Positions 1 through 12,469 of a stretch of 34,431 nt of DNA are shown here, one piece after another. This stretch comes from Lingula anatina (lineage: Eukaryota > Brachiopoda > Lingulata > Lingulida > Lingulidae). The stretch spans positions 20,686-55,116 of the forward strand of contig NW_019775382.1 of assembly GCF_001039355.2 (NCBI RefSeq). Direction: 5' to 3'. How positions within the stretch are numbered: the first letter of the stretch is position 1; each line of letters starts with the position of its first letter. The translations under genes and the position numbers were made by a program. The notes under the pieces were generated by a model. It was not told the origin of the DNA. It worked only from the letters and a program-made list of their open reading frames with translations, and made no database searches.

Positions 1-175
1 CCCTGAGAATCACAGAGATGTTATATTAATGAAATCATTGGCGGCAGCTAGAGGAGCACCCTGAGAATCACAGAGATGTTATATTAATGAAATCACTGGC
101 TGTGGCTAGAGGAGCACCCTGAGAATCACAGAGATGTTATATTAATTAAATCTGCCAACCACAAATATAATATTA
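1..175. repeat. SCAP: 58-bp tandem repeat at the left edge, possibly carrying the next SCAP exon's acceptor
   Basis: Three units begin at 1, 59 and 117. On the minus strand each has GTGATTCTCAG then GGTGCTCCTCTAGC. Read in the phase left by exon 21 this gives GAPLA(A/T)A(N/S)D, loosely like the vertebrate continuation TMVLASGGQD. By analogy with the other exon-edge repeats, this may be the exon 22 acceptor amplified, with the true exon outside the window. Confidence 0.4.
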
Positions 176-421
176 TGTAACAAGTAAGAATGATATTACA
201 GCAGTAAAGTCTGCCAAACTTTTAACACAACAGATGGTGGAACATATCTGATGTTTTCAAACTGATTTCAAATTAATTAATAAACAAACAGTGATACAAT
301 TTAAAATGCAGTTTTTATTATAAGCCACTTACTTCAAATAAATGAATAAAAAAACAGAGAAACAATTTAAAGTGCAGTTATAATTATATGTAGTTACAGC
401 TAGAAGGAAGCAATCCCATAC

Positions 422-3400
422 CTTATCTAGGAATAGAGCAGTCACACTGGCTGTATGTCCATGTAATGTATATAAACACAAAGAGTCTTCTATCCTGTAC
501 ACCTGTAATAGGAAGAACACACAGTTATAACAAAGAACACTTAGTTGCAACAAATGTCAGAAAAAAAAGAAGGGCAGTTTTCTCATTTCTGTCACTTAAT
601 GCTCAGTGCCAGCAGATAACTGGTAATTCTCACTGTTGGACTCGTCTGTTTTGTACCTTTAATGTCTGATCTTGACTGGCAGTTACGACACGCCCCCCTG
701 CCATCTCCAGGATGTTGATTGGCTGTTGATGTGCCGTTACCGTGACAATATGTGAACAGTGTATGATGTCATCCCATGGTTTCATCTCTGTGTTGGCCAT
801 AGTGGAACCTAGCTGTCTGCTGGCTGCACGGTGAGATAAACCTGAAGTTATCACATAGCTACAGAATAATGGCTGGATAAAGCCAATAATAAGATGCTCT
901 CATTAAAATGTAGCCAAGGGCTGTTTCATATCAAGAGCACAGGTAGACAATTATCTTGTGAACCTGTGACCTCTCCACTCACATACACTGTTCATAGTCA
1001 TTCAGTCACCACTCCTCATAGGAGCTAGACAGGACTTCTATATCTGAGGTTAATTTGACTTTATTTGTTTCAATCTGTTTATATGTTTATATCATTATTT
1101 GTTAGTTCTTTTAATTTTCTGTTCAATCTGTTTGTACAATATAATTATTCATATTTTCAGTCAACATTGGTTCCAGTGAATAAAACTGGAAAAACCAATA
1201 GTATCGTAGTTAATAACTGACCATTGAGATAGACCTGAAGTCATCACACTTCATTAGAAAGATGAAAAATACTGTAACAATTTAAATGAGCAAGACTGTT
1301 GCCACCTTTTAAACAAATCAATGTTAATGCAGGTCATAAAATACAGGAACAACACTAAGATTCACAATCCTGATACTGACCCCTGTTGTGGAGTACGGAG
1401 GGCGGTGTGGTCGAGGAGGGAATGACGGGAGAATGCGTGTATGTTTCCAACTCCAAGAAATCTAGAGTACCATCCAGTCTGGCCACTATCACTCTGGGAA
1501 ATAAAATAAACAAAAATTCACGTAAAAATGTCAAAGCCAGTTGGCTCATCTTGCTTCATAAAAGTGGATTTAAACACAGTTCTGTTGCATGGAACACAGA
1601 GAAGGCAGTGAACATATGTCCTAATTTAATAACTTCCTGTTACTGGTTTACTTAAGGCCTCCTGCTAATTCTGGCACAATTGTGAGCTCCAAGTAGTATT
1701 TTTTAAAGTATTCATAACAACAACAACACATTCCTCTCCCTTCATAAACCACTCCCAGACTTGATGTGTAGACAGACATCCACAGCAACACACTGGTGGC
1801 AGCGGTGGGATACTTACTTCTTTCCCTGGAAACACCAGACCTGCTACCTTCATACAGACACTTTATACTACCTGACAATACATCCCAGATACTTACTTCT
1901 TTCCTTGGAAACATATCCCAGTAACACCAGACCTGCTGCCTTCATACAGACACTTCAGGCTGCCTGACAATACATCCCAGATACTTACTTCTTTCCTTGG
2001 AAACATATCCCAGTAACACCAGACCTGCTGCCTTCATACAGACACTTCAGGCTGCCTGACAGCGCATCCCAGAACTAGAACAGAACACATGGACTTTATG
2101 TCAGAAAGATATCTCAGATTTAGACTGTGTATGTTACTAAAGCTGTTCTGCAAAGCTTTGAATTCAGTACCTGATGCTGAAGCCACATTTTTTTTTTTTT
2201 TAAATGCTCTCAGAAACTAATAAAATATTCAATTGTACATTAAACAAAAACTGAAAATTGAAATATTTCCACTGCAGCCACACCCTCCTCTCTGTCCACA
2301 TTCACCTCTATTTTGCCATTTCCACAACCAGCTACAATCAAGTTGTCCTGTGACTCCAGACACCAGATGGCAGGAGCTGACCCTCTCACAGCAAGACAGT
2401 CTGGTGTCACAGCCTCTACTGGGCCATCATTGGTGCCTAAACTTCTACTTCTGTACCTCCCCAGATCTCCAGGGCGCTGTGTCGTGGCCTCCATGTCTCC
2501 CAGAGATCTCCTGTGCTGCTCCTTCATCTGTTCGTACCTCCTGCTCTCCACCTGCAGCTGCTGGTGCTCTCGGTAATACGGGGAAAACTTGGAGGCAAAG
2601 TCATAGCCAGGTTCACTGGACGCAATGCTGCCTGGGGACTGGGGATTGGGGCTGTCTTGTTTAGATCTTCTGTTTAGAAGACTTGAAAAGTTAGTGTCAA
2701 TGGTTCCTGTAAGATCAGGAATGCTGGTAAACCTGTCCTGTCTGCGGTGGATGACAAACTGGGTGGAAACGGGGTCTTGTGCCACTGGTTTGTGACCATC
2801 TCGTCTTTTCACAATGTCAGATGGTTCTGGTTTTAGCAGTGGTGCCTCATGGTACTCGGCATATAAGTCCATGTCGCTGTCATTGATGTTTCTACCTGGT
2901 ATAGGAGTGCGATCGTCAGGGGGAGTTATCCTGGAAAAGTGTGCCCAACACATTAACATTACGTTTAACCTTTGTTTCTATTTTAGTATAAACATTTGTC
3001 TCACAGGTGGTACACGTATTTATGGCTTGCAAGTGAGACGCAAGTTCAGTTATTGTACAGTATGAAGCGCCAGTTGTGGGGTATGTAAATAAAACAGTGA
3101 AGCAGTTTCTGGGTATGACTCACCATTTTCTGTGTATGACAGTGAGGCACTCGCCAGAGGTGGTGTCCCAGACACGTAACTGTCCCCCCAGACAGCAACT
3201 GATGAGCAGGGGGCCGTCTGTCACCATACATTCTATCTCCTGAAATCAACAGTTCTCCGTCAATAATGTCTACATATTTGTAATTTAATGGAAGAACAAT
3301 CATTCTGATAAGGTGAGTGGCTGACTCAAATTGTAACCAGGAGAGGAAATAAAAATTCTGATTAAAGTATTATTAGTACTAGTAAGTACACTTTCTGTAC

Positions 3401-3530
3401 CTGGTTATGGCCTATCAGCCTCAGTGGCAGTGCCTCTTTGATCATCTTAAAGTAAGGGCTTGCCTTGGTTCTCTTCTTTGACTTACTCCAAGAACTTCTC
3501 CACTTGGCATAGTTCCTAGAACACACACAT
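422..3530 (-). CDS. SCAP: SCAP exons 15-21: cytosolic WD40 domain (incomplete)
   Basis: Exons: 3530-3401, 3239-3124, 2930-2306, 2074-1989, 1493-1381, 823-657, 502-422. Exon 15 reads [10 protein letters not shown] just after TM8 and ends LPLRLIGHN. Exon 16 has [19 protein letters not shown] and [12 protein letters not shown] (first WD repeat). Exon 17 (625 nt) is a long low-conservation insert with [13 protein letters not shown] and [14 protein letters not shown], ending [20 protein letters not shown]. Exon 18 has [15 protein letters not shown], exon 19 [20 protein letters not shown], exon 20 [20 protein letters not shown], and exon 21 [20 protein letters not shown]. This domain binds the SREBP C-terminus. 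Exon 18 lies in a 92-bp tandem repeat that copies nearly the whole exon with its donor. The exon after 422 is not certain: only a repeated acceptor-like sequence at the left edge is visible. Confidence 0.9.
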
Positions 3531-5506
3531 CTGAAACACAGACAGCATGGAGAAATTATATAGGAATAATAAGATAAAAGTATGAACAGACATATTAGTA
3601 CATGCTTTTATTGCAAGTGCTTATAACTTTGACACATCACTAAGACTTACTTTGATGATGTTATCAGAAGATGAGGAATTTTATGAATTGATACAACCTG
3701 ATGCTTTCTTTTATTAGATAGTATCATTTGAAAATGGCTTAAAGTCCAACATATCTTCAACACATCTTACCTGTACAATATCATCATGAAGTAGATACCT
3801 ACCTGTACAATATCATCATGAAGTAGATACCTACCTGTATAATATCATCATGAAGTAGATACCTACCTGTATAATATCATCATGAAGTAGATACCTACCT
3901 GTATAATATCATCATGAAGTAGATACCTACCTGTACAATATCATCATGAAGTAGATACCTACCTGAATAATATCATCATGAAGTAGATACCTACCTGTAC
4001 AATATCATCATGAAGTAGATAATATCATCATGAAGTAGATACCTACCTGTACAATATCATCATGAAGTAGATACCTACCTGTATAATATCATCATGAAGT
4101 AGATACCTACCTGTATAATATCATCATGAAGTAGATACCTACTTGTACAATATCATCATGAAGTAGATACCTACCTGTACAATATCATCATGAAGTAGAT
4201 ACCCAGGAAGACACTCATGACACCCAGGATCACTGTAATCACCAGTTCTCTGGTAGAGTGAGCATACAGTGGCAAGGGGCCCTGCACATGACTCTGGGGA
4301 ACCAAGTTCTCTCCATTGAAGTACGTCTTGGCCTTAATGAGGCGCTCCTCCATCTCTTCCTGCTCCTTGGGATGACGCATCCGTATGGCAGCCTCGGGAT
4401 CAGCCACAATGGACAGATGGACAGAGGGAAGAATGCTCACATAACTGAATGTATCAATGTGAGTATATGAATTCAAAATTAAAAATAATAATTAACAATG
4501 TTATTAAGATATCATAGCAACAACTAAGGTTTACACTGTTTTCTTTGTCTTACTAGATGTAGCATGTATACTGAACAGAAATATCACTCTGTTTAAAATA
4601 GAAGATTGAGTTCCACCCGAACTTATATTAATATAATTCTATTCAAGATGGAGGACTGAAGTTACCTTCCAGATGTACTTATGTTATACATCTCCAGCAG
4701 AGAGGGCCAGTGTTGGTACGATAACTTCCGCCACATCTGGCCATCAGAGTGAACTAACTGGGACGCCACCTGGCTACCTCCACCTTCAAAAGAGCTCTCC
4801 TTCATTCCCCTTGTGGAGTAGTCACCAGGGTCATCTGTGTAGGCATGATAGTCAACCTCACGCCCGATAAATTTCTCCACATTTTGAGGCAGACTGTAAC
4901 TCTGACCTTGACTGTGACCTTGACCTGGAAAGGTGCTGGCGTTGTGTTTGACAAGGTGTTCTACGAGTCCACTCTTGTACACTATCAATGCTATCCAGAT
5001 CACTGTGCTGACCTACAACACACAAAGATACAGATCCATAGCAAAACTTTCTAAGTCAAGTTGTTGTACATTAGGTGAAGCATTTTTCCATGATAACAAT
5101 GTCTGTACCAGTCTACATACCATGATAACTCTCTGTACCAAACTAACACAATGTCTGTACCAGTCTACATACCATGATAACTCTCTGTACCACCCTGGTT
5201 CTTGCCCAGAAGTAAATAAGGCGTATCCTGCGTGGCAGATCACTGTCTGGGTCTGTATACATATAGATAAACTCGTCCTGGCCGTAGGGGGATGGCGGTG
5301 GTGTGGGGGGACGGCCAATACTTCTCTGTGGGGTGTGGAAGGCAGGGGCTGATGTAGACTTGGGGAGACTAGAATGTGATCTTGTGGACTGAAATGAAAA
5401 CAAGTAGCATTTCATTCTTATTATCTCTGAATTTAATCTTTCTACAATGAATATATTTTTCTTTAAAATTTTAGGTTTCCTGATGAATACTGAATGAGTT
5501 GACAAA

Positions 5507-5543
<37 letters not shown>

Positions 5544-8500
5544 CGTACAGGTGCCAAAGCCAATATGTGTATGTGTGTGTGCAAGAGCCAGTGTGCGTGT
5601 GGGTGTGGGTGTGTGTGTGTGTGTGTGTTATGGGGATGAGTGTGCAGGGATCATAGAGGGATAAGCTAACCTGCTGCATCAACTGAGGTCCTTTAAAACA
5701 GTCCATCACAGGGCAGTGGAGTAACATCCCTGGGGCTGGACTGGGCATGACACTGGGCGTGGCACTGGGCGTGGTCCGCTCCTTGGGGCTCATCTGTAAG
5801 TGCTGCTTATGGAGGTCATTCAGCTGAAAGAACAATAGTAGCCATGGTTACCCATGACAACAAAACCTGTAACCATGGTAATCCTTGGCAACAAAACATC
5901 ATGATATACACTTCAGGGTCTGAGAGTGAAATTGTTACATTTGCCAAGATCCTAAAAATACTATTTATTTTATGTATTTGTAGAGACCCTTAAAGATCAT
6001 GATAAGGTACTTGCCAAGCTATTATGGAAGGAAGCTGTGTAAGAATTTAGCTAGAATTTACAAAGAATTTGTATAGAAATTCTGCAGATGTTTTACTTTG
6101 AAAAGTTACAAATGAAAACAATGGTTATATCTGAGTGTTTTATTAGTATATGTGAAGACAGCTCAGGGAATATATCTAGAGGTGGTTTAATGTATACTAC
6201 ACAAAGCACACTGTACCTCCATTCTGCGGATATCAATGGACAAGACAGTAACAAAGAACCCCATCTGGAGGAAGAAATCTGTGAACAGACCAACCACAGC
6301 AAACAGACAGAACTCCTGGATGGCAGGAATGAAGGTGAAGAAACCTCCCACCACAATCAGTAACTCCAGACAGAAGTTTTTGGTGATGGACCAGCTCTCT
6401 TTACTAAGACCTGGAACATATGAAAAATGTAAGTTAATATCAAGGATTCACAATTCTTGGAGCTTTCTTCTGGTTTCTTGATGTCTTTCTTTCTTCATTT
6501 CCACCATTACACAAAAACAAAAGATTCCTATAAAAATAATATCTTTCCAGATAAACATGATCAAAAATGATCTAAAACAATACATAAAGAACCAGTCAGC
6601 TAGCTGAGGGCAGTTCTATTTTCTCCCTTTCCTTAGTGTAATTCTTTCTATTACCCCCTCCCCCTCCACCCCCCCCCCCACCCCCCGCACACACAACCAC
6701 CACAAGTCCCATCATTACACAACATAAGATTCATGAAGAGACAATCATAATCTTTACGTGATCTCGTACAATACACTCCATCCTAAAAAGCAGTATTCAC
6801 TCAATTTTTTTCAATGGTGGAAAACTCAAAATTTTACAGATACTGTATATTTTAGGTAATAATTTCTTCAAAATAGAATATTCCTGTTGAGTTGTAACAA
6901 TGAAATTTATAAGTAGCCAACCCTATAGTTCTGTTCTATGCAGTAAAATCGCACATAGGCAATACAGAAATGCGGTTTTTGTGATAATAAAATTAATCAT
7001 CTGCAAGTTGGATAATTTTGCCCATTGGAAAGATTGAGACAATACAACCTATCCTATAAGTCACTTGGAGGAGGGCAGAGTACTCACCTTGAGCCACACG
7101 TATCTTGACATCCAGATCTATAGGTGTGGAAACCACAGACTTGGTGAGTACTAAGACATTCTCTAGTCCTATCACCACTACTAGATATGGGAAGATTTCT
7201 CTGAAAGTTAGGAAATAATTGAGATCATATTGTGTATCAATGTAGGAGTGGAGACCACAGACTTGGTCAGTACTAGGACATTTTCAAGTCCTATCACCAC
7301 TACTAGATATGGGAAGATTTCTCTGAAAGTCAGGAAAACAAGGAAATCATAATTTGTGTCACTGGATTACATTTTGTAGGCCATCATGAACATGTCTCTA
7401 AATGTTCTCAAAATAAGTATACAGCATAAGAAATACAAATTTTGAGAAACTTTAAAGAAATACTGACAGCATTGTTTATTTTTGTATTGTATGAAAGAAA
7501 CCTACCATCTGTTAATACTAATTATAGTAGAACAGACTTAGGTGTCTGTACATAAAAAACTTACCCTCTGTTAATACTGGGATGAAGACCAAAGAATGTA
7601 CAAATAGACAGTGACATGAGTAAAGATGCCAGGACCATAGCTACAGCACTGAATGCCAGACCCCACTTGGACTTCACCATCTGAATCTTACCTGGAATAT
7701 AACAGAATAGACTTAGCTTAAGATATATCTGAATCTTACCTGGAAATGATAAAATACACTTAGCTATAAGATTTTATATCTTTTTATGGTGGAGCAGACT
7801 TATGTTAAATATTTTACCTGGAATAGGGTGGAACAAACTCAGCTTTAAATTTTATACATATTTACAGTGGAGTAGACTTAGGCTTTAAATTTCACACGGA
7901 AGGCTTAGGTTTTAGATTCCATATTAATTAAAGAAAGACAAACCATGTTTCTGGATTTCACATCATATTTTCAGACTTAACCTTGCAATGAAGGAAGACT
8001 CACTTACAATACTAAGATTTTTCATCACACAAACTCGGATAATTTACTCTCATTTAGTATACAAAGCAGTTTATCAATATAAGTTGCTGCAATTGTTAAT
8101 TAGATTGTAATTTGGTTCTAGCATACTAAACAGAGTATGGTTGACAAACATACAAAGTACTCACAAACAGAGAAGTAGAGGTATAAAAACAGCACCACGT
8201 AGGCTACCACTAGAGGGATATACTCCATGAGGAAGTTGTGGACATCTTTGAAGTAGATATTCTCCACAGTGTCTGCAGCTGTGGAGTTAAAGCTGGTCGT
8301 ACTGTGGGGGTACAACTGGTGAAGTTTCTCCTTCAGAGCACTGAAGAAACTGAAAGAGAAAGAAAGAGAACCCTCATAGCTGATATAGCAAGGGGAGTAT
8401 GATGTCTCTGCCACTGCATTTACGAAACTTAAAGGGATAATAACTCTTTGTGTAAGATCTATATTTCACAAGAAAAACATTGTGAACAACTCATAGAAAT

Positions 8501-11500
8501 AGAATATATTCTGTTGTACCACAAAAATGGCAGTTAAAGCTATTATTCTGATATCTGAACTTGTCTTTAGACCATGTGACCTCCATTGATGGCTATATTC
8601 TGCTATAATCTCTTCAGAGATTTTAACAAAAAAAAAATTTAGAAAAAAAAACAGGGACTAACTCTGAATGTAAAAATGGATTCATTAACCATTGGTAAGT
8701 ATGGGGAAATTGTTGTTTACCAAAATGAAGAGTTATTATCCCTTAAAGTTAGGCAAAGATGAAAATGAAGCTAATTATACTTGACACGCTCTCTAAATAC
8801 AGCTATAATTATATAAATGTTTACAGATGAGGTTTTTAAAACCATCAATCAGCGACATAAACTTGATTATCATTTACCAGGAATCTGTTCATATTCAAAG
8901 CTTTGTCATACATCATGACTAAACAATACTTCAACTAAAACTTGTCCTCACCTTTCATTATAAGACTGTAGCATAAGAGTGACAGCGTACGATATGACAC
9001 GCTGTCTGTTCCTCAGGAAATATCTGGATATCCCCGTCTCTATCCAGGCCATGCCAAACAGCAACTCTGACAGAAAAAAAAATTAATTTTCTTCTTTGGA
9101 TTAAATTGCTGAATTCCAGTAAGTATATCTTTTTTTTTTTTTTCATGAAGTTATCCCTTGATAAATATTCCATAACTGTGAACACTGCCATTTTGAAGTA
9201 ATGTCTGTAATTCTGTACACTTTCTGGTCATCTGACATCAACTATCACTATTCTACCAAAGGTAATGTCTCCATGTTCTCACCTCTCAATGGTGGTACCA
9301 TCTCCATGTTGCTGGCACCATAATTCTTGTAAATGGTGTTGATGATTTCCCCATCCGACTGAAACCTGGGAAAATTTTGGAACACATATAAAATACATTT
9401 CCTTCAAATATCAGGGATGCTAGTGGGGTCCGGAAAGAAAACCTGAACTTTTTTTTTTGGCAAAGACGGGGGGGGGGGGGGTACAAATTGATTATGAAAC
9501 AATTACTATATTTCAAATTTTATTTAATAANCAGTCTCAGGGTTCTGCCAAGGTCTCAAAAAAGGGGGGAGAATTCTCCCCTCTGAGCTAAAAAGTTGGG
9601 GAGATTTTGAGAAATAGTGGGAGATCAGGAAAAATGTTATTTTACGTAAAAACATACGCTGCTAGTCTGTATTGGTATTTTATTAAAGTTCACAAACTGA
9701 ACTGATTCAACTTTGAAAGTGATTTTACATAGACTGTATGTATATACAGTTGCAAATGATTTTTTATAAAAACTTTCACTTTAAGGCTATGTGCCAACAA
9801 TGATACACTGCTAATCTGTACTGTTCATAGCATCTGCCTCATTATCATAGCGGAGCCAAGAATAATCTCTTAACCAATCGTGTTGAAATTTCTGTGGCAC
9901 TACTTTTGGTTTCTTTCTTTCAGGCCCTTCGATGGTATTTGGTCTGCAGACCTAAAATTTAAAAAAAGTTAAAATTTCTCCTACTTACAAACTTATAATT
10001 TCTGGAACCAGACACCACTTACCAAAAGAATTTTTAGGTTTTGATGATTTATCATGACTAAACACTTTAATCAGGAAAAATTGTGTTTGGGTGTTAGTGT
10101 TTGGGAAGGACATTTTTATCTTTGATTTATCGTTTTCACAATATTGACTACTTTTTAAAATAAAGGCTAAAGTAAAAAAAATATAGGTCACACATTTGGT
10201 TGAGTTCATTCTATGAAAATATCCTTGATTAGGAGGCCCTAACTTTTTTTCAAATTAGTATTCTCACACATATATACAGAGGAATAAACAGATCTCCTTA
10301 CTTCTTCATTGAAGTTAAACATTTCCTTTTTTCAAATTTTTATTCTCACACACACACATATATGCATTATAGAGAGATAGGAATAAACATATCAAAAACG
10401 GGCCTCCTAACTTTTTAAACCTCTTTTTCATATTATCATACTCACATAGGAGGAATAAACATATCAAAAACGGGCCTCAACTTCTTTTTCATATTATCAT
10501 ACTCACATAGGAGGAATAAGCATACCAGAAACGGGACCCGTCATTTTTTAACGTTTTTTTTTTTTTTTTTAAATTTTCATACTCACATATAGAGGAATAA
10601 TCGTACCAAAAACGGGCCTATTACCGTTTTTTTACTTTCTTTCACATTTCCAAACGAAGTGTCAAGTGTCCTTCCAAAACGTAAAATAAAAATGCCACGG
10701 AATGACCATACCTTTATCGTCGACGAACTGTCAGTTTCATCTGGAGTCGCATCTTCAGAAATTTGTTTCTTCCTTTTCTCAGACTTGTCAGGCGGAGAGA
10801 CGGATTCACCTGACTTTGGCATAAAACTTAAAATAGATCTCTGTTTTTTAACTTTCGCTTTCGGCAGGGGTAATCCTATTCGGCAAGGAAGCCGCCATTT
10901 TAACCACGCTTCACAAGGCTGAATATCACTGTCACGCCGTCTATCATTGGTTGACTGTCCCGCGAGTGAGAGAACCAATAAAACCGCTCAATCGCTCAAC
11001 CTACTTTAGGCCGAGTGCAGCGGAGTCACCCGAGGATTGCCGATTGGACTGTAGTCATGAAGAGGTACTATTGATATTACGACAACAAATGACGACGCTG
11101 CTTGAAACGATCTCTTACGAGGGTACACATGCAGTAAAACTTCGTCGCAATATGACGACGTTAAGGACACTGTGTTAACAAGTCAATGCAGCGGGTGATG
11201 CAAAGAAATTTATACCGGTGATGATTATTTAGATAAACAATTTTAGACGCCACTCTCAATGTGTCTTTTATCATCTCAAGAACAATGATAGCACCCTCAT
11301 TCGGTTTGTATGCGAGAATTTTCGCATCTTTGGTAATTTTTGTGCGAGAATTTTATTTTTTTGGCGAGAATCTCGCAGAATCGCGGCCTCGGCAGAACCC
11401 TGCAGTCTACATACCATGATAACTCTCTGTACCAAACTAACACAATATCTGTACCAGTCTACATACCATGATAACTCTCTGTACCAAACTAACACAATAT

Positions 11501-12428
11501 CTGTACCAGTCTACATACCATGATAACTCTCTGTACCAAACTAACACAATATCTGTACCAGTCTACATACCATGATAACTCTCTGTACCAAACTAACACA
11601 ATATCTGTACCAGTCTACATACCATGATAACTCTCTGTACCAAACTAACACAATATCTGTACCAGTCTACATACCATGATAACTCTCTGTACCAAACTAA
11701 CACAATATCTGTACCAGTCTACATACCATGATAACTCTCTGTACCAAACTAACACAATATCTGTACCAGTCTACATACCATGATAACTCTCTGTACCAAA
11801 CTAACACAATATCTGTACCAGTCTACATACCATGATAACTCTCTGTACCAAACTAACACAATATCTGTACCAGTCTACATACCATGATAACTCTCTGTAC
11901 CAAACTAACACAATATCTGTACCAGTCTACATACCATGATAACTCTCTGTACCAAACTAACACAATATCTGTACCAGTCTACATACCATGATAACTCTCT
12001 GTACCAAACTAACACAATATCTGTACCAGTCTACATACCATGATAACTCTCTGTACCAAACTAACACAATATCTGTACCAGTCTACATACCATGATAACT
12101 CTCTGTACCACCCTGGTTCTTGCCCAGAAGTAAATAAGGCGTATCCTGCGTGGCAGATCACTGTCTGGGTCTGTATACATATAGATAAACTCGTCCTGGC
12201 CGTAGGGGGATGGCGGTGGTGTGGGGGGACGGCCAATACTTCTCTGTGGGGTGTGGAAGGCAGGGGCTGATGTAGACTTGGGGAGACTAGAATGTGATCT
12301 TGTGGGCTGAAGTGAAAACAAGCATTATTTCATTCTCATTATCTCTGAATTTAATATTTCTACAATGAATATATTTTTCTTTAAAATTTTAGGTTTCCTG
12401 ATAAATACTGAATGAGTTGACAAAACAG

Positions 12429-12469
<41 letters not shown>

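Noticed and set aside
3768-4206. CRISPR-like array of 32-bp repeats
   Set aside because: Units are contiguous with no spacers, lie in a spliced animal gene and contain its exon edge and donor; this is a minisatellite.
5143-5835. 230-codon minus-strand open frame rich in His-Thr
   Set aside because: It joins SCAP exons 12 and 11 through intron sequence and a GT microsatellite. Splice sites and homology support separate exons.
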